From: Planctomycetota bacterium
GTDB taxonomy: Bacteria > Planctomycetota > SZUA-567 > H5-PLA8
Direction: 5' to 3'
NCBI GenBank assembly: GCA_015075375.1
Contig: JABTUM010000004.1
Span: 659,838 to 723,837, forward strand
Length of the DNA: 64,000 bases
Part shown: piece after piece, positions 16,915-26,032 of the stretch
Position numbering within the stretch: position 1 is the first letter of the stretch
How the letters are laid out: each line of letters starts with the position of its first letter
The notes under the pieces: model-generated
Seen by the model: only the letters and a program-made list of their open reading frames with translations
What the model was told of the DNA's origin: nothing
Databases searched by the model: none
Position numbers and translations under genes: made by a program

Positions 16915-18033
16915 ATGGGCGTTCCTGTTTCGCAGATGGCCACGGTGGCGTCCTACGTCATCAAGCAGAAGCTCAAAGGCATCAAGCGCTACCCGCTGGT
17001 GCTGATGTTGGAGCCGTTGTTCCGCTGCAATCTGGCATGCGCGGGCTGCGGGAAGATCCAGTATCCCGGCCACATTCTGCGCAAGGAACTCTCGCCCGAG
17101 CAGTGCTTCAAGGCCGTCGACGAGTGCGATACGCCGATGGTAAGCATCCCCGGCGGCGAGCCGTTGATGCATTCGCAGATCGGCGAAATCGTGAAGGGGC
17201 TGGTCGAGCGCAAGAAGTACATTTACCTCTGCACCAACGCGATCCTGCTGAAAGAGCGGCTCGAACAGGGCGTCTTTACGCCGAGCAAGTACCTCACGTT
17301 CAGCATTCACATGGACGGCGCGCGCGACGAGCACGACTTCGCGGTCTGCCGCGAAGGCACCTACGCGAAGGCGACGGAAGCGATTCGCGAAGCGATCAAG
17401 CGCGGCTTCCGCGTGACGACGAACACGACACTCTTCGATGGCGCCGAACCCGAAAAGTACCGCCGCTTCTTCGACGAGATGATGGAACTGGGCGTCGAAG
17501 GCATGATGGTCTCGCCCGGCTACAGCTACCAGAAAGCGCCCGACCAGGAGCATTTCCTCAAGCGCCAGAAGAGCAACGAGATGTTCCGCAAGATGTTCCA
17601 GAACAAGAAACGCTCCTGGGTCTTCAACCAGTCGCCGCTCTTCCTGGACTTCCTGATGGGCTACATCGACCTGGAGTGCACGCCCTGGGGCAACGTGACG
17701 TACAACATGTTCGGCTGGCAGAAGCCCTGCTATTTGCTCCAGGAAGGCTACACCAAGACCTTCAAGGAACTGATGGAAACGACCGACTGGGACGCTTACG
17801 GACGGCGCAGCGGTAACGAGAAGTGCAAGGACTGCATGGTTCACTGCGGCTACGAACCGACCAGCGTGGATTACACCTTCGGCAGCCTGCGCGGCTTTGC
17901 GCGCACGGCGTGGTTCGTGCTTTCGGGCAAGAGCGTCGGGACGTACGAGAAGCCGATGCACGTGCCGGCGAACCGGCCCAACAAGCCGCGCAAGCTCGAA
18001 CAGCCGGAGCCGATCAGCGCCGCCGCGGACTGA
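16915..18033 (+). CDS. hpnH: Adenosyl-hopene transferase, radical SAM
   Basis: The 372-residue protein matches HpnH closely: C38, C42 and C45 in RCNLACAGC give the radical SAM [4Fe-4S] site, preceded by YPLVLMLEPLF and followed by SIPGGEPL. A C-terminal Cys-rich segment (KCKDCMVHCGY) is also typical. It adds 5'-deoxyadenosine to hopene, the first step of extended hopanoid synthesis. No squalene cyclase or other hopanoid genes are in the window. The start is supported by the family N-terminus (MGVPVSQ) and GGGGAG about 10 bases upstream. It diverges from the arsR operon. Confidence 0.9.
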   Translation: MGVPVSQMATVASYVIKQKLKGIKRYPLVLMLEPLFRCNLACAGCGKIQYPGHILRKELSPEQCFKAVDECDTPMVSIPGGEPLMHSQIGEIVKGLVERKKYIYLCTNAILLKERLEQGVFTPSKYLTFSIHMDGARDEHDFAVCREGTYAKATEAIREAIKRGFRVTTNTTLFDGAEPEKYRRFFDEMMELGVEGMMVSPGYSYQKAPDQEHFLKRQKSNEMFRKMFQNKKRSWVFNQSPLFLDFLMGYIDLECTPWGNVTYNMFGWQKPCYLLQEGYTKTFKELMETTDWDAYGRRSGNEKCKDCMVHCGYEPTSVDYTFGSLRGFARTAWFVLSGKSVGTYEKPMHVPANRPNKPRKLEQPEPISAAAD

Positions 18034-18062
18034 GCCGCGAATCGAGAATACGCACAAGAGCC

Positions 18063-18092
18063 GGGGCGCCATTGAGCGCCCCTTCTTGTTGT
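18063..18092 (+). terminator. Hairpin after hpnH, probable terminator
   Basis: GGGGCGC (18063-18069) pairs with GCGCCCC (18076-18082) around a 6-base loop, followed by TTCTTGTTGTT. It lies 29 bp after the hpnH stop and 22 bp before the next ATG, so it could be a terminator with read-through. Confidence 0.6.
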
Positions 18093-18113
18093 TGATGCGC
18101 CAAGGAGTCCGCC

Positions 18114-18539
18114 ATGCCGCAGGAAAAGCACAGCACGATCCACGAAGAGATCAAGAGCCGCAAGACGCTCGAAAAGTGGACGCCGAAGATCGAGACCGAG
18201 GCCGATAAGCGCCTGGTGCTCGAAGAAGCCTTCGACTACCGCGGCGACGTGACGTTGATCCTCGAGGGCGGCGAGGAGCGCGTGGGATTCGTGTTCAATC
18301 GCGAAGCGGGCGCCCCGGAGCCCTATATCGAGTTCATTCCGCGCGGCCAGGACGAACAGCAGACCATTCCCTACAAGCAGATCGCGAGCGTGGCCTTCAC
18401 GGGCGTCGATCCGGCGGCCGGGCGGAGCTGGGAGAACTGGGTCAAGCGCTGGAACGAGAAGAAGAAGGCAGCAGCCGAAGGGCGCGATATCGGCAACATC
18501 GAGCCGCAGGCTATGCCGCTCGAAGACCGCGACGCGTAG
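18114..18539 (+). CDS. Uncharacterised 141-residue acidic protein
   Basis: The protein is soluble and highly charged, with no signal peptide. It starts with HEEIKSRKTLEKWTPK, has a mixed central region with LILEGGEERVGFVFN and a WENWVKRWNEKKK helix. I do not recognise the family. The start has AAGGAG 7 bases upstream, which makes it a real gene. It follows hpnH by 80 bp past a terminator-like hairpin, so expression could be linked or independent. Confidence 0.7.
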   Translation: MPQEKHSTIHEEIKSRKTLEKWTPKIETEADKRLVLEEAFDYRGDVTLILEGGEERVGFVFNREAGAPEPYIEFIPRGQDEQQTIPYKQIASVAFTGVDPAAGRSWENWVKRWNEKKKAAAEGRDIGNIEPQAMPLEDRDA

Positions 18540-18643
18540 CCGCGGCCTGCCTGCGTCCCTCGTTTCTGAAAGTATACCCAGCCCAACCTTCTTTCCTGGC
18601 TTGGCCTTTCGCCCCACGCGGGCTCCGCTAGACTAAAGCCTGC

Positions 18644-20842
18644 ATGGGCTTCTTGAACGCGCTCTTCCTGGCCGGCACCGCCACCTTCGCCCTCCCGGTG
18701 GTGATTCACCTCATCTTTAAGCTTCGCAAGCGCACGCTGGTTTTCTCGTCGCTGCGCTTCTTGCGCGAATCGGTTCTGCGCGAGACGCGCCGCTTGCGGC
18801 TGCGCGATTTGCTGTTGCTGCTGCTGCGCTGTGCGGCCTGCATCCTGATCGCGCTGGCCTTCGCGCGGCCGTACCGGGCGGGCGCCGTGCTGGCCGGGCC
18901 TTCGGGCGAATTGCGCGAGGACTTAGTGCTGGTGCTGGACGATTCGCCCAGCATGGCCGCGCAGGACGGTTCGACCACGCGCTGGCAAATGGCGGTCGAT
19001 CAGGCGCTGGCCGCGGCGGGCGCGAAGAACCTGGAACGCCTGGGGCTGGTGCTTACGGGCGATCCGGGACGGCCGGAGGTGGAACTGGCGCGGAACTTCG
19101 AAGCGACCAAGGAGGCGCTGGCCAAACGCACGCGTCCCGGTTTCGTGCGCGGCGATCCGGCCCAAGCGCTGCAGACGGCGCTCGACTTGCTCGCCGACAG
19201 CGCCGCGCCGCGGCGGCGGGTGCTTCTGATCAGCGACTTGCAGCTCAATCAGATGGACCGCACGGCCCTGGCCGAAGCCGGCCAGCGCGCGGTTACCATG
19301 CCGCGTCCGGTCCAGATCGAGATCCGGCCGCCGCACGCGGACGGCAAAGCGCCTGGCAAGCTGAACAACTTGAGCCTCGACGAAGTACGGGCCAAGAGCG
19401 ACGTATGGTTGGAGGGCCGGCCGGTCCGGTTTGCCGTGCGCCTCAGCAATCACGGCGACGGAGAGGCCTCGGCGCTGGCGGTGCGGCTGTTGAGCGGCGA
19501 CAAGATTCTCGCGCAGAGGACCGTGGGGCTGGGTCCGCGGGATGCGCGCGAGATCGAACTCACCGCGCTATTCCCCAATGCCGGCCCGGTGCACGGGCGG
19601 GTGGAGATCGACGGGCGCGATGTGCTGCCTGACGACGACCGGCGTTTCTTCGCGCTGCATCTGCGCGACAGCATCCGGGCAGTGATCGCCGAAGATCGGC
19701 TGCGCGAATCCGGCGCGTGGCTCGACGAGTCGTACTACGTACGCATGGCGCTGGATCCGCGCCCGCGCGGAAGCGAGGCGCCCAAGGAGGTTCCCCCCGG
19801 AGCCGTACGCGTCGATACCGTCGCCGCGCGGGATCTGACTCCGGCCGTCCTGAAAGGCGCCGACGTGCTCTTCCTGGTCGGCGTCACCGAATTGCCGGCC
19901 GCCACGCTGGCCACCTTGGAGCAAGCGGTTCAAGCCGGGCTGAATCTGGTGCTCTTTCTGGGCCGCAGCGACGGCACGCTGGCCACGGGCTTCTACAACG
20001 GACCGTTTTGGAAAGAAGGTAAGGGGCTGCTCCCCGCGCGGCCGGGGGACCGCTTCGAAGGCAACCTGGTAGAAGTGCGCTTCAGTTCGCTGGATACGTT
20101 CGCGGTGGACCACCCGCTCTTTGCGCCGTTCAAGGGCGAGATCGAGCAGGAATTGCGGCGGCCCAAGTTCCTGCGGCACTTCAAGCCCGACCCGAAAGAT
20201 CTTTCCGCAGGCGAACGCCCGCCGGGGCAGGTGCTGGCGACGTTCAGCGACGGGAGTCCCATGGCCGTCGAACGCCCCTTCGGCTTGGGGCGCGTGCTGA
20301 TGTTCAGCTTCCTGCCGCGGCCGGAAAAGGATACCGACCTGCCCAAGCGGACCGTTTTCGTCCCGCTGATGCACCAGATCGTGAAGCATCTGTCTGGAAT
20401 CGAGCAGGGGGCGCAGCGGCAACTGACGGTGGGCGAAGACCTGACTTTGGCGAGCTTGGCCCTCCAACCGCAGACGACCGTGCGCCTAGCCCGTCCTGCG
20501 CCGCACAACGATACCCTGGACCTGACCGGAGCCGACCATCTAACTACAGACACGATAGGCCTTTACACGGCAACTTATCAGCCCGGTCAACTGGCCGAAC
20601 AAGCACAGTGGGCGGTCAACCTGGATCCGGCGGAAAGTGAACTGAAAGCCGAGGATTTAGCCGCCATACAAGCCCTTTATGCGTCCAACCTTAAGGAAGA
20701 AGATCCGGATGAGGGCCCGAAGCTGGCCCTCCAGGCCGACGAGGAACTGAAAGCTCAAGCCCCCGATTGGCGCTACTTGCTGGTGGCCGCGCTGGCCTGC
20801 TTGCTGTTGGAAGTAGCGTTGCGTGACTTTTGGGGAGATTAG
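18644..20842 (+). CDS. BatA-type membrane protein with von Willebrand A domain
   Basis: The 732-residue protein starts with the BatA layout: membrane helix in MGFLNALFLAGTATFALP, the basic loop HLIFKLRKRTLVFSSLRF, and a second helix LLLLLLRCAACILIALAFA. A VWA domain begins near residue 92 with DDSPS, a complete DxSxS metal-site motif. A long extracytoplasmic region follows and a C-terminal helix (YLLVAALACLLLEVAL) ends the protein. In many Planctomycetes such a protein accompanies MoxR/DUF58 and DUF4175-like proteins; the DUF4175-like partner is here, MoxR is not. The role in envelope stress or assembly is inferred. The ribosome site is weak, but the N-terminus fits the family. Confidence 0.8.
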   Translation: MGFLNALFLAGTATFALPVVIHLIFKLRKRTLVFSSLRFLRESVLRETRRLRLRDLLLLLLRCAACILIALAFARPYRAGAVLAGPSGELREDLVLVLDDSPSMAAQDGSTTRWQMAVDQALAAAGAKNLERLGLVLTGDPGRPEVELARNFEATKEALAKRTRPGFVRGDPAQALQTALDLLADSAAPRRRVLLISDLQLNQMDRTALAEAGQRAVTMPRPVQIEIRPPHADGKAPGKLNNLSLDEVRAKSDVWLEGRPVRFAVRLSNHGDGEASALAVRLLSGDKILAQRTVGLGPRDAREIELTALFPNAGPVHGRVEIDGRDVLPDDDRRFFALHLRDSIRAVIAEDRLRESGAWLDESYYVRMALDPRPRGSEAPKEVPPGAVRVDTVAARDLTPAVLKGADVLFLVGVTELPAATLATLEQAVQAGLNLVLFLGRSDGTLATGFYNGPFWKEGKGLLPARPGDRFEGNLVEVRFSSLDTFAVDHPLFAPFKGEIEQELRRPKFLRHFKPDPKDLSAGERPPGQVLATFSDGSPMAVERPFGLGRVLMFSFLPRPEKDTDLPKRTVFVPLMHQIVKHLSGIEQGAQRQLTVGEDLTLASLALQPQTTVRLARPAPHNDTLDLTGADHLTTDTIGLYTATYQPGQLAEQAQWAVNLDPAESELKAEDLAAIQALYASNLKEEDPDEGPKLALQADEELKAQAPDWRYLLVAALACLLLEVALRDFWGD

Positions 20843-20854
20843 GGTTGAGGTCAT

Positions 20855-20932
20855 CGCAGAGAACGTGGAGCGCGCTGAGGTATCTTGGCGCATAACCCTC
20901 CTAGTATCTCTGCGCTCTCAGCGTTCTCTGCG
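20855..20932. repeat. Intergenic inverted-repeat element between the BatA and DUF4175-like genes
   Basis: CGCAGAGAACG at 20855-20865 is exactly inverted as CGTTCTCTGCG at 20922-20932. The inner flanks remain similar after inversion (GAGCGCGCTGAG against GAGAGCGCAGAG), so about 35 bp per arm is recognisably inverted. It fills most of the 125-bp gap. It resembles the dispersed CTCTGCG/CAGAGAACG intergenic repeats seen in several phyla. It could fold into a long hairpin in the mRNA that changes the gene ratio. Confidence 0.7.
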
Positions 20933-20967
20933 GTGCATAAGCCTTAAGTACGCGAAGGAGTAACGGC

Positions 20968-23900
20968 ATGCCGACGACCACTCAACCGCCGCCCGTCAAA
21001 CCGCAGCTCACCGGCCGCGCACAGGATGCATGGGCGCATATCGAGGGGCGCGTGGAGGGCGTGCGGCGGCGGCATCGCATGAAGTTCCTGGCGACCGGAG
21101 CCTTGCTGGGCTTGGCGGTCTTCGCGGCGGCGTTCCTAGGCTTCAGTCTGATCGACGTCCTCTTCAAGCTCTCGGTGGGTTCGCGGCTCTTCTGGCTGGC
21201 GCTGACACTGGGCGGCGTGGGCGCGGTGCTGGCGTGGGTGGTGGTGCGACCCTGGAAGAAGCTGGGCGGCACGGTTCATGTGGCGCGGGAAGTGGAAGGC
21301 GCTTACCCCGAACTGGAAGCGCAGCTTTCGACGGCGCTGGAATTCGGGCGAGACGCGAAGCTCGCGGAAGCCACCTCGAGTCCCGCGCTGGTCGGCGCGC
21401 TGCTGGAACAGGCGCAGCGCCGCGCCGAACCGCTGGATTTCCAGCGCACGGTCCGCTGGCGCGCGGCAGGCTGGGCGTTGCTGGCCGCCTTCGTCGTGGC
21501 CGCGGGTGTGGGGCTTTACGGAGCGATCAATCCGCGCCTCTTCAGCGCCACGTTCCAACGATTTCTGATGCCCACCGCCGCCGTGCCCGCTCCGACGTTG
21601 ACGCTGATCGAACGCATCGAACCGGCCGGCGGGGAGTTCCCCGTCGAGACGAGCGTCCCGGTCACGGTCGAAGTATCGGGACGCCGGCCCGACGAAGCGA
21701 CGCTGCTGGTGCGCACGGGCGACGATCCGGAAGCGCCGTGGGAGCATCGGCTGATGGAGCGCGGCGAGGACGGCGCGTACCACGTGACGCTGCGCCGCCT
21801 GCTGGAGCCGGTCACCTGCATGGTTAAAGCAGGCGACGCCGAAAGCGCGCCGTTCACGCTGAACGTGTACCAGGAACCGCAGATCGACGAGTTCGACGTG
21901 AAGCTCGAATACCCCGCGTACACCGGCAAGGCGCCCGAAGTCCTGCCCGCGGGCATGGGCGAAGTGCGCGCCTTGAAAGGCACGCAGGTGACGGTGCGGA
22001 TCGAAGCGAATACGCATCTGGCCGGTGCGGAAGCCACCTTCGAATCGGGGCGCAGCGCGGAGTTCGCGAAGATCGAGGGCCGCAAGGGCGAATTGAGTTT
22101 CACCGTCACCGGGGACGATCGCTACCAGCTCCGCGTCGAGGATCCGAAAGGACGCTCGAACCGCAGCGCCGCGAGCTATCGCATTCAAGCGCTCGAAGAC
22201 CAAAAGCCGCGCGTCAAAATCAAGAAGCCCGCGCGCGACTTGATGATCCACCGCGAGCAGACCGTCGAGCTGGAGATCGAAGGGACCGACGATGTGGGGC
22301 TGCTCGAACTGGGCATTTACCACAGCTTGGGCATGGAAGAAGAGAAGAAGATGGTACGGCGCTTCGAGCCGGCTCCAACGCTGGCCGAAGGGAAACTCAA
22401 GTGGGACATGGGCAGCTTGGGGCTGAAGGGCGGCGAGGTGCTCGCCTACTACGCCTACGCTCTGGACAACGATACGCTGAAAGGCCCCAAGGTGGCCAAG
22501 AGCGATATTCATTTCCTGACCGTATACGACGAGGAAGAATACGACGCGCCTCAGAACCCCGACATGCCGCAGAACCAGCCCACGCCCGAATCGGTGCGGC
22601 AGCTCGACAAGCTGATCGAAGTACAGAAGAAGTTGCTGAAAGAAACGTTCGCGATGGCGCGTCTGCGCAACTCGCAAGATGAGCCCGGCACGAAGCAACC
22701 CGATCCCGAAGCAGCCCTGAAGCGCGCCGAGCAGGAGAAGAAAGACGCGCTGAAAACGGCCCAAGCGCAGTTGGATCTGAAGCAGAAGCTCGACGAACTG
22801 ACCGCCACGATCAAGGAAGAATTGGCCAAGGCCGAAGCGCCGGCCGAGGAAGAGCCGCGCGCCACCGACGGCAATCCGCCCGGCCCGCAGCCGCAGCCGA
22901 ATCCGATCGGCGAGAAGGAACTGAAGCATATGGAGCAGGCCTCGGAGAAGATGACCGAGGCCGGAAGTGAACTAACCGAGAACCGCCCCGAACCGGCGGT
23001 GCCGCCCGAGATGGAGTCGCTGCGCCATCTTTCCGAGACGCGCCGGCTGCTGCTCTCCGACAAGGAAGGCGACCCGCGCTTCAAGTCCGCGATGAACCAG
23101 CAGTCGCGTAAGAACCGCAAGAAGAAGCAGAGCCAGGAGCAGCAGGACCAGCAGCAGGCGCGCGAAGAGATGGCCGAACTGCCGCCGATGCTGGAGCGCG
23201 AGAAGGAGATCGAGCGCGAGATCGAGCGGCTGGAAAAGATGCAGCTCGACCAGCCTCCGCCGCGCAACCTGGGCCAACCGCCCACCGAAGAAGAAAAGAA
23301 GCGCGAGAAAGAGCAGCGCGAGCTGACGCGCAAACAGCAGGACGCGCTCAAGAAACTGGCCGACGAAGCCAAGGAGCGCGAAGAGAAGTTCCGCGAACTG
23401 GCGCGCCGCAATCCCGAATTGCAGCCCAGCGCCGATCAGCTTCAAGAGGCCGGACAGAAGCTGGAGCAGGCGCAGAAGGATCTGGAAAAGAATAAGCCCC
23501 AGGACGCCAAGCAGAACGCCGAACAGGCCGGACGCAATCTAGAGCAGGCGAAGAAGGCCGCACGCGACGCGATGGAGCAGCAGCTTCGCAAAGAGATGGC
23601 GAACCTGCAGCGCGATGCGGAAGAACTCGCCCAGCGCCAACAGCAACTCGCGCAGGCCAATCAGGACATGCAGCGCGATGCGCAGCCGCAGCCGGGACAG
23701 AAGCAGGATCCGAAGCAGGGGGAACAGCCGCAGCCCGGACAACAGCCGCAGCCTGGACAACAGCCTCAGCCCGGCCAGCAGCCTCAGCCCGGCCAGCAGC
23801 CTCAGCCCGGCCAGCAGCCGCAGCCCGGTCAGCAGCCTCAGCCCAGTCAGCAACCTCAGTCCGGTCAGCAACCGGGCGCGCAAGGCGAATCGCAGCAGAC

Positions 23901-25554
23901 GCAGGCCCAGATGAGCCATATGGCGCGCAAGCAAGGTGAAGTCGGCCAGGACTTGAAGGACTTGGCCGATCGGCTTCAAAAGGCTGCGGATCGCGCGAAG
24001 CGGGAAGGGCTGCAAGGCGCGGAATCCTTAATGGAAGCGCAGCAGCAGGCCGCCGCGGGCGCGCCGGGCCGCGAATCGGCGGAGAAGGCCGAACAGGCGT
24101 TGAAGCAAGGTGCAGCGGAGCAGGCGGAGCACGATCAGCGCAAGGCCGCTCGGGCCATGGATGCCATGGCGAGGTCGGTGCAGGATGCGCTAAACAAGAC
24201 GCAGGCCGCGGACATGGCGAAGCTCGCCGAAGCGCTGGAGCAGACGAAACAACTGACCCAGCAGCAGGAAAAGGTCGGCCAGGGCCTCGCCGAGAAGCGC
24301 GATCCGATCCAATTGGCCGAGCAAGAACAGAAGGTGGCCGACGCCGCGGAGTCGCTCGCGCAGCAGACCAAGAATTTGGAAGCGCTGAAGAATCAGAGCA
24401 ACGGCGAGCGTCCGGGCCAGCAGTTGCAGCAGGCCGCCGAGCAGGCACGCGAAGCCGCGGCCAAGCTGGCGGGGCAGGATACCGAGAACGCCAAGCCCGC
24501 GGCCGAGAATGCCGAGAAGGCGCTGAAGCGCGCGGTGAGCGAACTGGAACGCGCCGCCGGGAAGTCGCTGGAAGAAAAAGCCAAGGCCGCGCAGGAACTG
24601 GCCAAGCAGACGCGCGAGCAACAGGAACAAGCCGCCGCTACGGCGGGCGAACTGCCCAAGGATGCCGCCGAAAAGCCGCTGGCCGGCGAAGCGGCCGAGA
24701 AGCGCGACGAAGCCGCCGCCAAGCAGCAGCAAGCCGCGCGCCTCGCCAAGCGGCTCGAGAAGGAACTCGAAGGCCTGGAAGCGCTGGCGCGCGAAGCGAA
24801 TCCCGCGGCAGCGCAGGTGGCGCAGGAAGCCAAGGACGTCTCGGCCGAAGAGAAGCTCCCGCAGAACATGGAAGCGCTGGCGCAGGGGATGGAACAGATC
24901 GGCGATCCCCAAAAGGCCGCCGAACGCCAGGACCGTCCCACGCCGACTCCGGATCAAGCCGGCAAACAGGGCCAGGAGTTGGCTGAAAAGGTGAAGAAGA
25001 TCGAACAGAAACTCGAACAGTTCCAGGCCGAAGCGACGGGCGACGCGCTTTCCAAACTCCAGGCGCTGGAGCAGGAAGCGCGCCAAGCGGCCGAACAGGC
25101 CAAGAAGCTGGCGCAGGATCCGAAGGAAGGCCAGCCGCAGCCGGAACCCGGCAAGGAACCCGGTCAGCCCAAGGAAACCAAGGAGGCCGCGCAGAAGCTG
25201 GAGCAGGATCTGAAGAAACTCGAACCCAAGCTGGAGCGGCTGGAGCCCGGTGCACCGGAACTGGGCCAGCTTCAGCAGGCCATGAAGGAACTGCAGCAGG
25301 CGCAAGCGCAAGCCTCGAAGCAGCCCGGGCCGCCGCAAGAAACGCCTGAGACCGAACGCGGCGGCGAGCCGCTCAAGCGCGCCAAGAAAGCACTCGATCA
25401 AGTCAGCAGCGGTCTGCACGGCCGTGTGGAGCGCTTACTGAAAGCGCGCGAGATTCGCGCCGAGGAGGACGAGCAGGCGCCGAAGGAGTACCGCACGCTC
25501 GTCGATCAGTATTACCGCGCGCTCTCCGAAGACGCGGAAGAAGACGAGAAGTAG
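20968..25554 (+). CDS. Giant DUF4175-like membrane protein with long coiled coil
   Basis: In this 1528-residue protein residues about 1-200 hold three membrane helices (near 40-66, 75-95 and 170-190), as in DUF4175 proteins. Residues 210-520 form repeated beta domains (LTLIERIEPAGGEFPVE onward). From about residue 540 the protein is an almost unbroken charged coiled coil rich in Gln, Ala, Glu and Lys, interrupted near residue 920 by eight QPQPGQ-type hexapeptides. DUF4175 proteins follow BatA-type genes in Planctomycetes and likely act in the envelope; the biochemical role is unknown. The start has AAGGAG 7 bases upstream. Confidence 0.78.
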   Translation: MPTTTQPPPVKPQLTGRAQDAWAHIEGRVEGVRRRHRMKFLATGALLGLAVFAAAFLGFSLIDVLFKLSVGSRLFWLALTLGGVGAVLAWVVVRPWKKLGGTVHVAREVEGAYPELEAQLSTALEFGRDAKLAEATSSPALVGALLEQAQRRAEPLDFQRTVRWRAAGWALLAAFVVAAGVGLYGAINPRLFSATFQRFLMPTAAVPAPTLTLIERIEPAGGEFPVETSVPVTVEVSGRRPDEATLLVRTGDDPEAPWEHRLMERGEDGAYHVTLRRLLEPVTCMVKAGDAESAPFTLNVYQEPQIDEFDVKLEYPAYTGKAPEVLPAGMGEVRALKGTQVTVRIEANTHLAGAEATFESGRSAEFAKIEGRKGELSFTVTGDDRYQLRVEDPKGRSNRSAASYRIQALEDQKPRVKIKKPARDLMIHREQTVELEIEGTDDVGLLELGIYHSLGMEEEKKMVRRFEPAPTLAEGKLKWDMGSLGLKGGEVLAYYAYALDNDTLKGPKVAKSDIHFLTVYDEEEYDAPQNPDMPQNQPTPESVRQLDKLIEVQKKLLKETFAMARLRNSQDEPGTKQPDPEAALKRAEQEKKDALKTAQAQLDLKQKLDELTATIKEELAKAEAPAEEEPRATDGNPPGPQPQPNPIGEKELKHMEQASEKMTEAGSELTENRPEPAVPPEMESLRHLSETRRLLLSDKEGDPRFKSAMNQQSRKNRKKKQSQEQQDQQQAREEMAELPPMLEREKEIEREIERLEKMQLDQPPPRNLGQPPTEEEKKREKEQRELTRKQQDALKKLADEAKEREEKFRELARRNPELQPSADQLQEAGQKLEQAQKDLEKNKPQDAKQNAEQAGRNLEQAKKAARDAMEQQLRKEMANLQRDAEELAQRQQQLAQANQDMQRDAQPQPGQKQDPKQGEQPQPGQQPQPGQQPQPGQQPQPGQQPQPGQQPQPGQQPQPSQQPQSGQQPGAQGESQQTQAQMSHMARKQGEVGQDLKDLADRLQKAADRAKREGLQGAESLMEAQQQAAAGAPGRESAEKAEQALKQGAAEQAEHDQRKAARAMDAMARSVQDALNKTQAADMAKLAEALEQTKQLTQQQEKVGQGLAEKRDPIQLAEQEQKVADAAESLAQQTKNLEALKNQSNGERPGQQLQQAAEQAREAAAKLAGQDTENAKPAAENAEKALKRAVSELERAAGKSLEEKAKAAQELAKQTREQQEQAAATAGELPKDAAEKPLAGEAAEKRDEAAAKQQQAARLAKRLEKELEGLEALAREANPAAAQVAQEAKDVSAEEKLPQNMEALAQGMEQIGDPQKAAERQDRPTPTPDQAGKQGQELAEKVKKIEQKLEQFQAEATGDALSKLQALEQEARQAAEQAKKLAQDPKEGQPQPEPGKEPGQPKETKEAAQKLEQDLKKLEPKLERLEPGAPELGQLQQAMKELQQAQAQASKQPGPPQETPETERGGEPLKRAKKALDQVSSGLHGRVERLLKAREIRAEEDEQAPKEYRTLVDQYYRALSEDAEEDEK
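23725..23868 (+). repeat. In-frame 18-bp tandem repeat coding for QPQPGQ
   Basis: Eight consecutive 18-bp units of the CAGCCTCAGCCCGGCCAG type encode QPQPGQ, the last two varied to QPQPSQ and QPQSGQ. The central units at 23761-23814 are identical, suggesting recent slippage. They make a flexible proline-glutamine hinge within the coiled coil. Copy number may vary between strains. Confidence 0.9.
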
Positions 25555-25658
25555 AAACGCGAGCGGGCTCTACCACCCGTTGACCGCACTCGCGCACCGC
25601 TCCGTTGCATCCTCGCGCCCGGCATGGGATGGTGCTCTGGTGACCCAGGAGCGCGCGC

Positions 25659-26021
25659 ATGCCCACGAAGATCGAACAACCCACGGTGATTCAGGCGGCG
25701 GGGAATAAGCCCAAGCGCATCGAGGAATTCGTCGGCGCGGTGAATTCGGGAACGCGAAGCGTCAGCATCGCGCGGATGGTTTCTCCGGGCGGCTGGATTG
25801 AGCCCGGACAGCGCCCGGAATTCGCGGAGTACACGCTGGTGCTGCGCGGGCTTTTGCGCGTGGATTACGAAGACGGCGCGTTGGAGGTCCGAGCGGGCCA
25901 AGCCGTTATCGCGCATCCGGGCGAATGGGTGCGCTACAGTTCGCCCGAGCCCGAAGGCGCGGAGTATGTCGCTGTTTGTCTGCCGGCCTTTGCGCCTGAA
26001 ACGGTGCACCGCGATCCGTAA
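25659..26021 (+). CDS. Cupin-domain protein
   Basis: The 120-residue single cupin has PGGWIEPGQRPEFAEYTLVLRGLLRV as the first conserved region and GQAVIAHPGEWVRYSS as the second. In the first, the usual metal histidines (HxH) are replaced, so metal binding is uncertain; the second has one His. It stands alone and is convergent with the STAS gene with 11 bp between stops. The function is unknown; small cupins often act in sugar or aromatic metabolism. Confidence 0.8.
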   Translation: MPTKIEQPTVIQAAGNKPKRIEEFVGAVNSGTRSVSIARMVSPGGWIEPGQRPEFAEYTLVLRGLLRVDYEDGALEVRAGQAVIAHPGEWVRYSSPEPEGAEYVAVCLPAFAPETVHRDP

Positions 26022-26032
26022 GTCCGGCGCGA

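Noticed and set aside
23725..23868. Short direct repeats resembling a CRISPR array
   Set aside because: The units are 18 bp with no unique spacers and are in frame within a protein hinge.
24190..25419. Minus-strand Leu/Gly/Arg-rich open frame opposite the coiled coil
   Set aside because: The composition is what Gln/Ala/Glu/Lys codons give when read backwards; no membrane protein logic or start signal.
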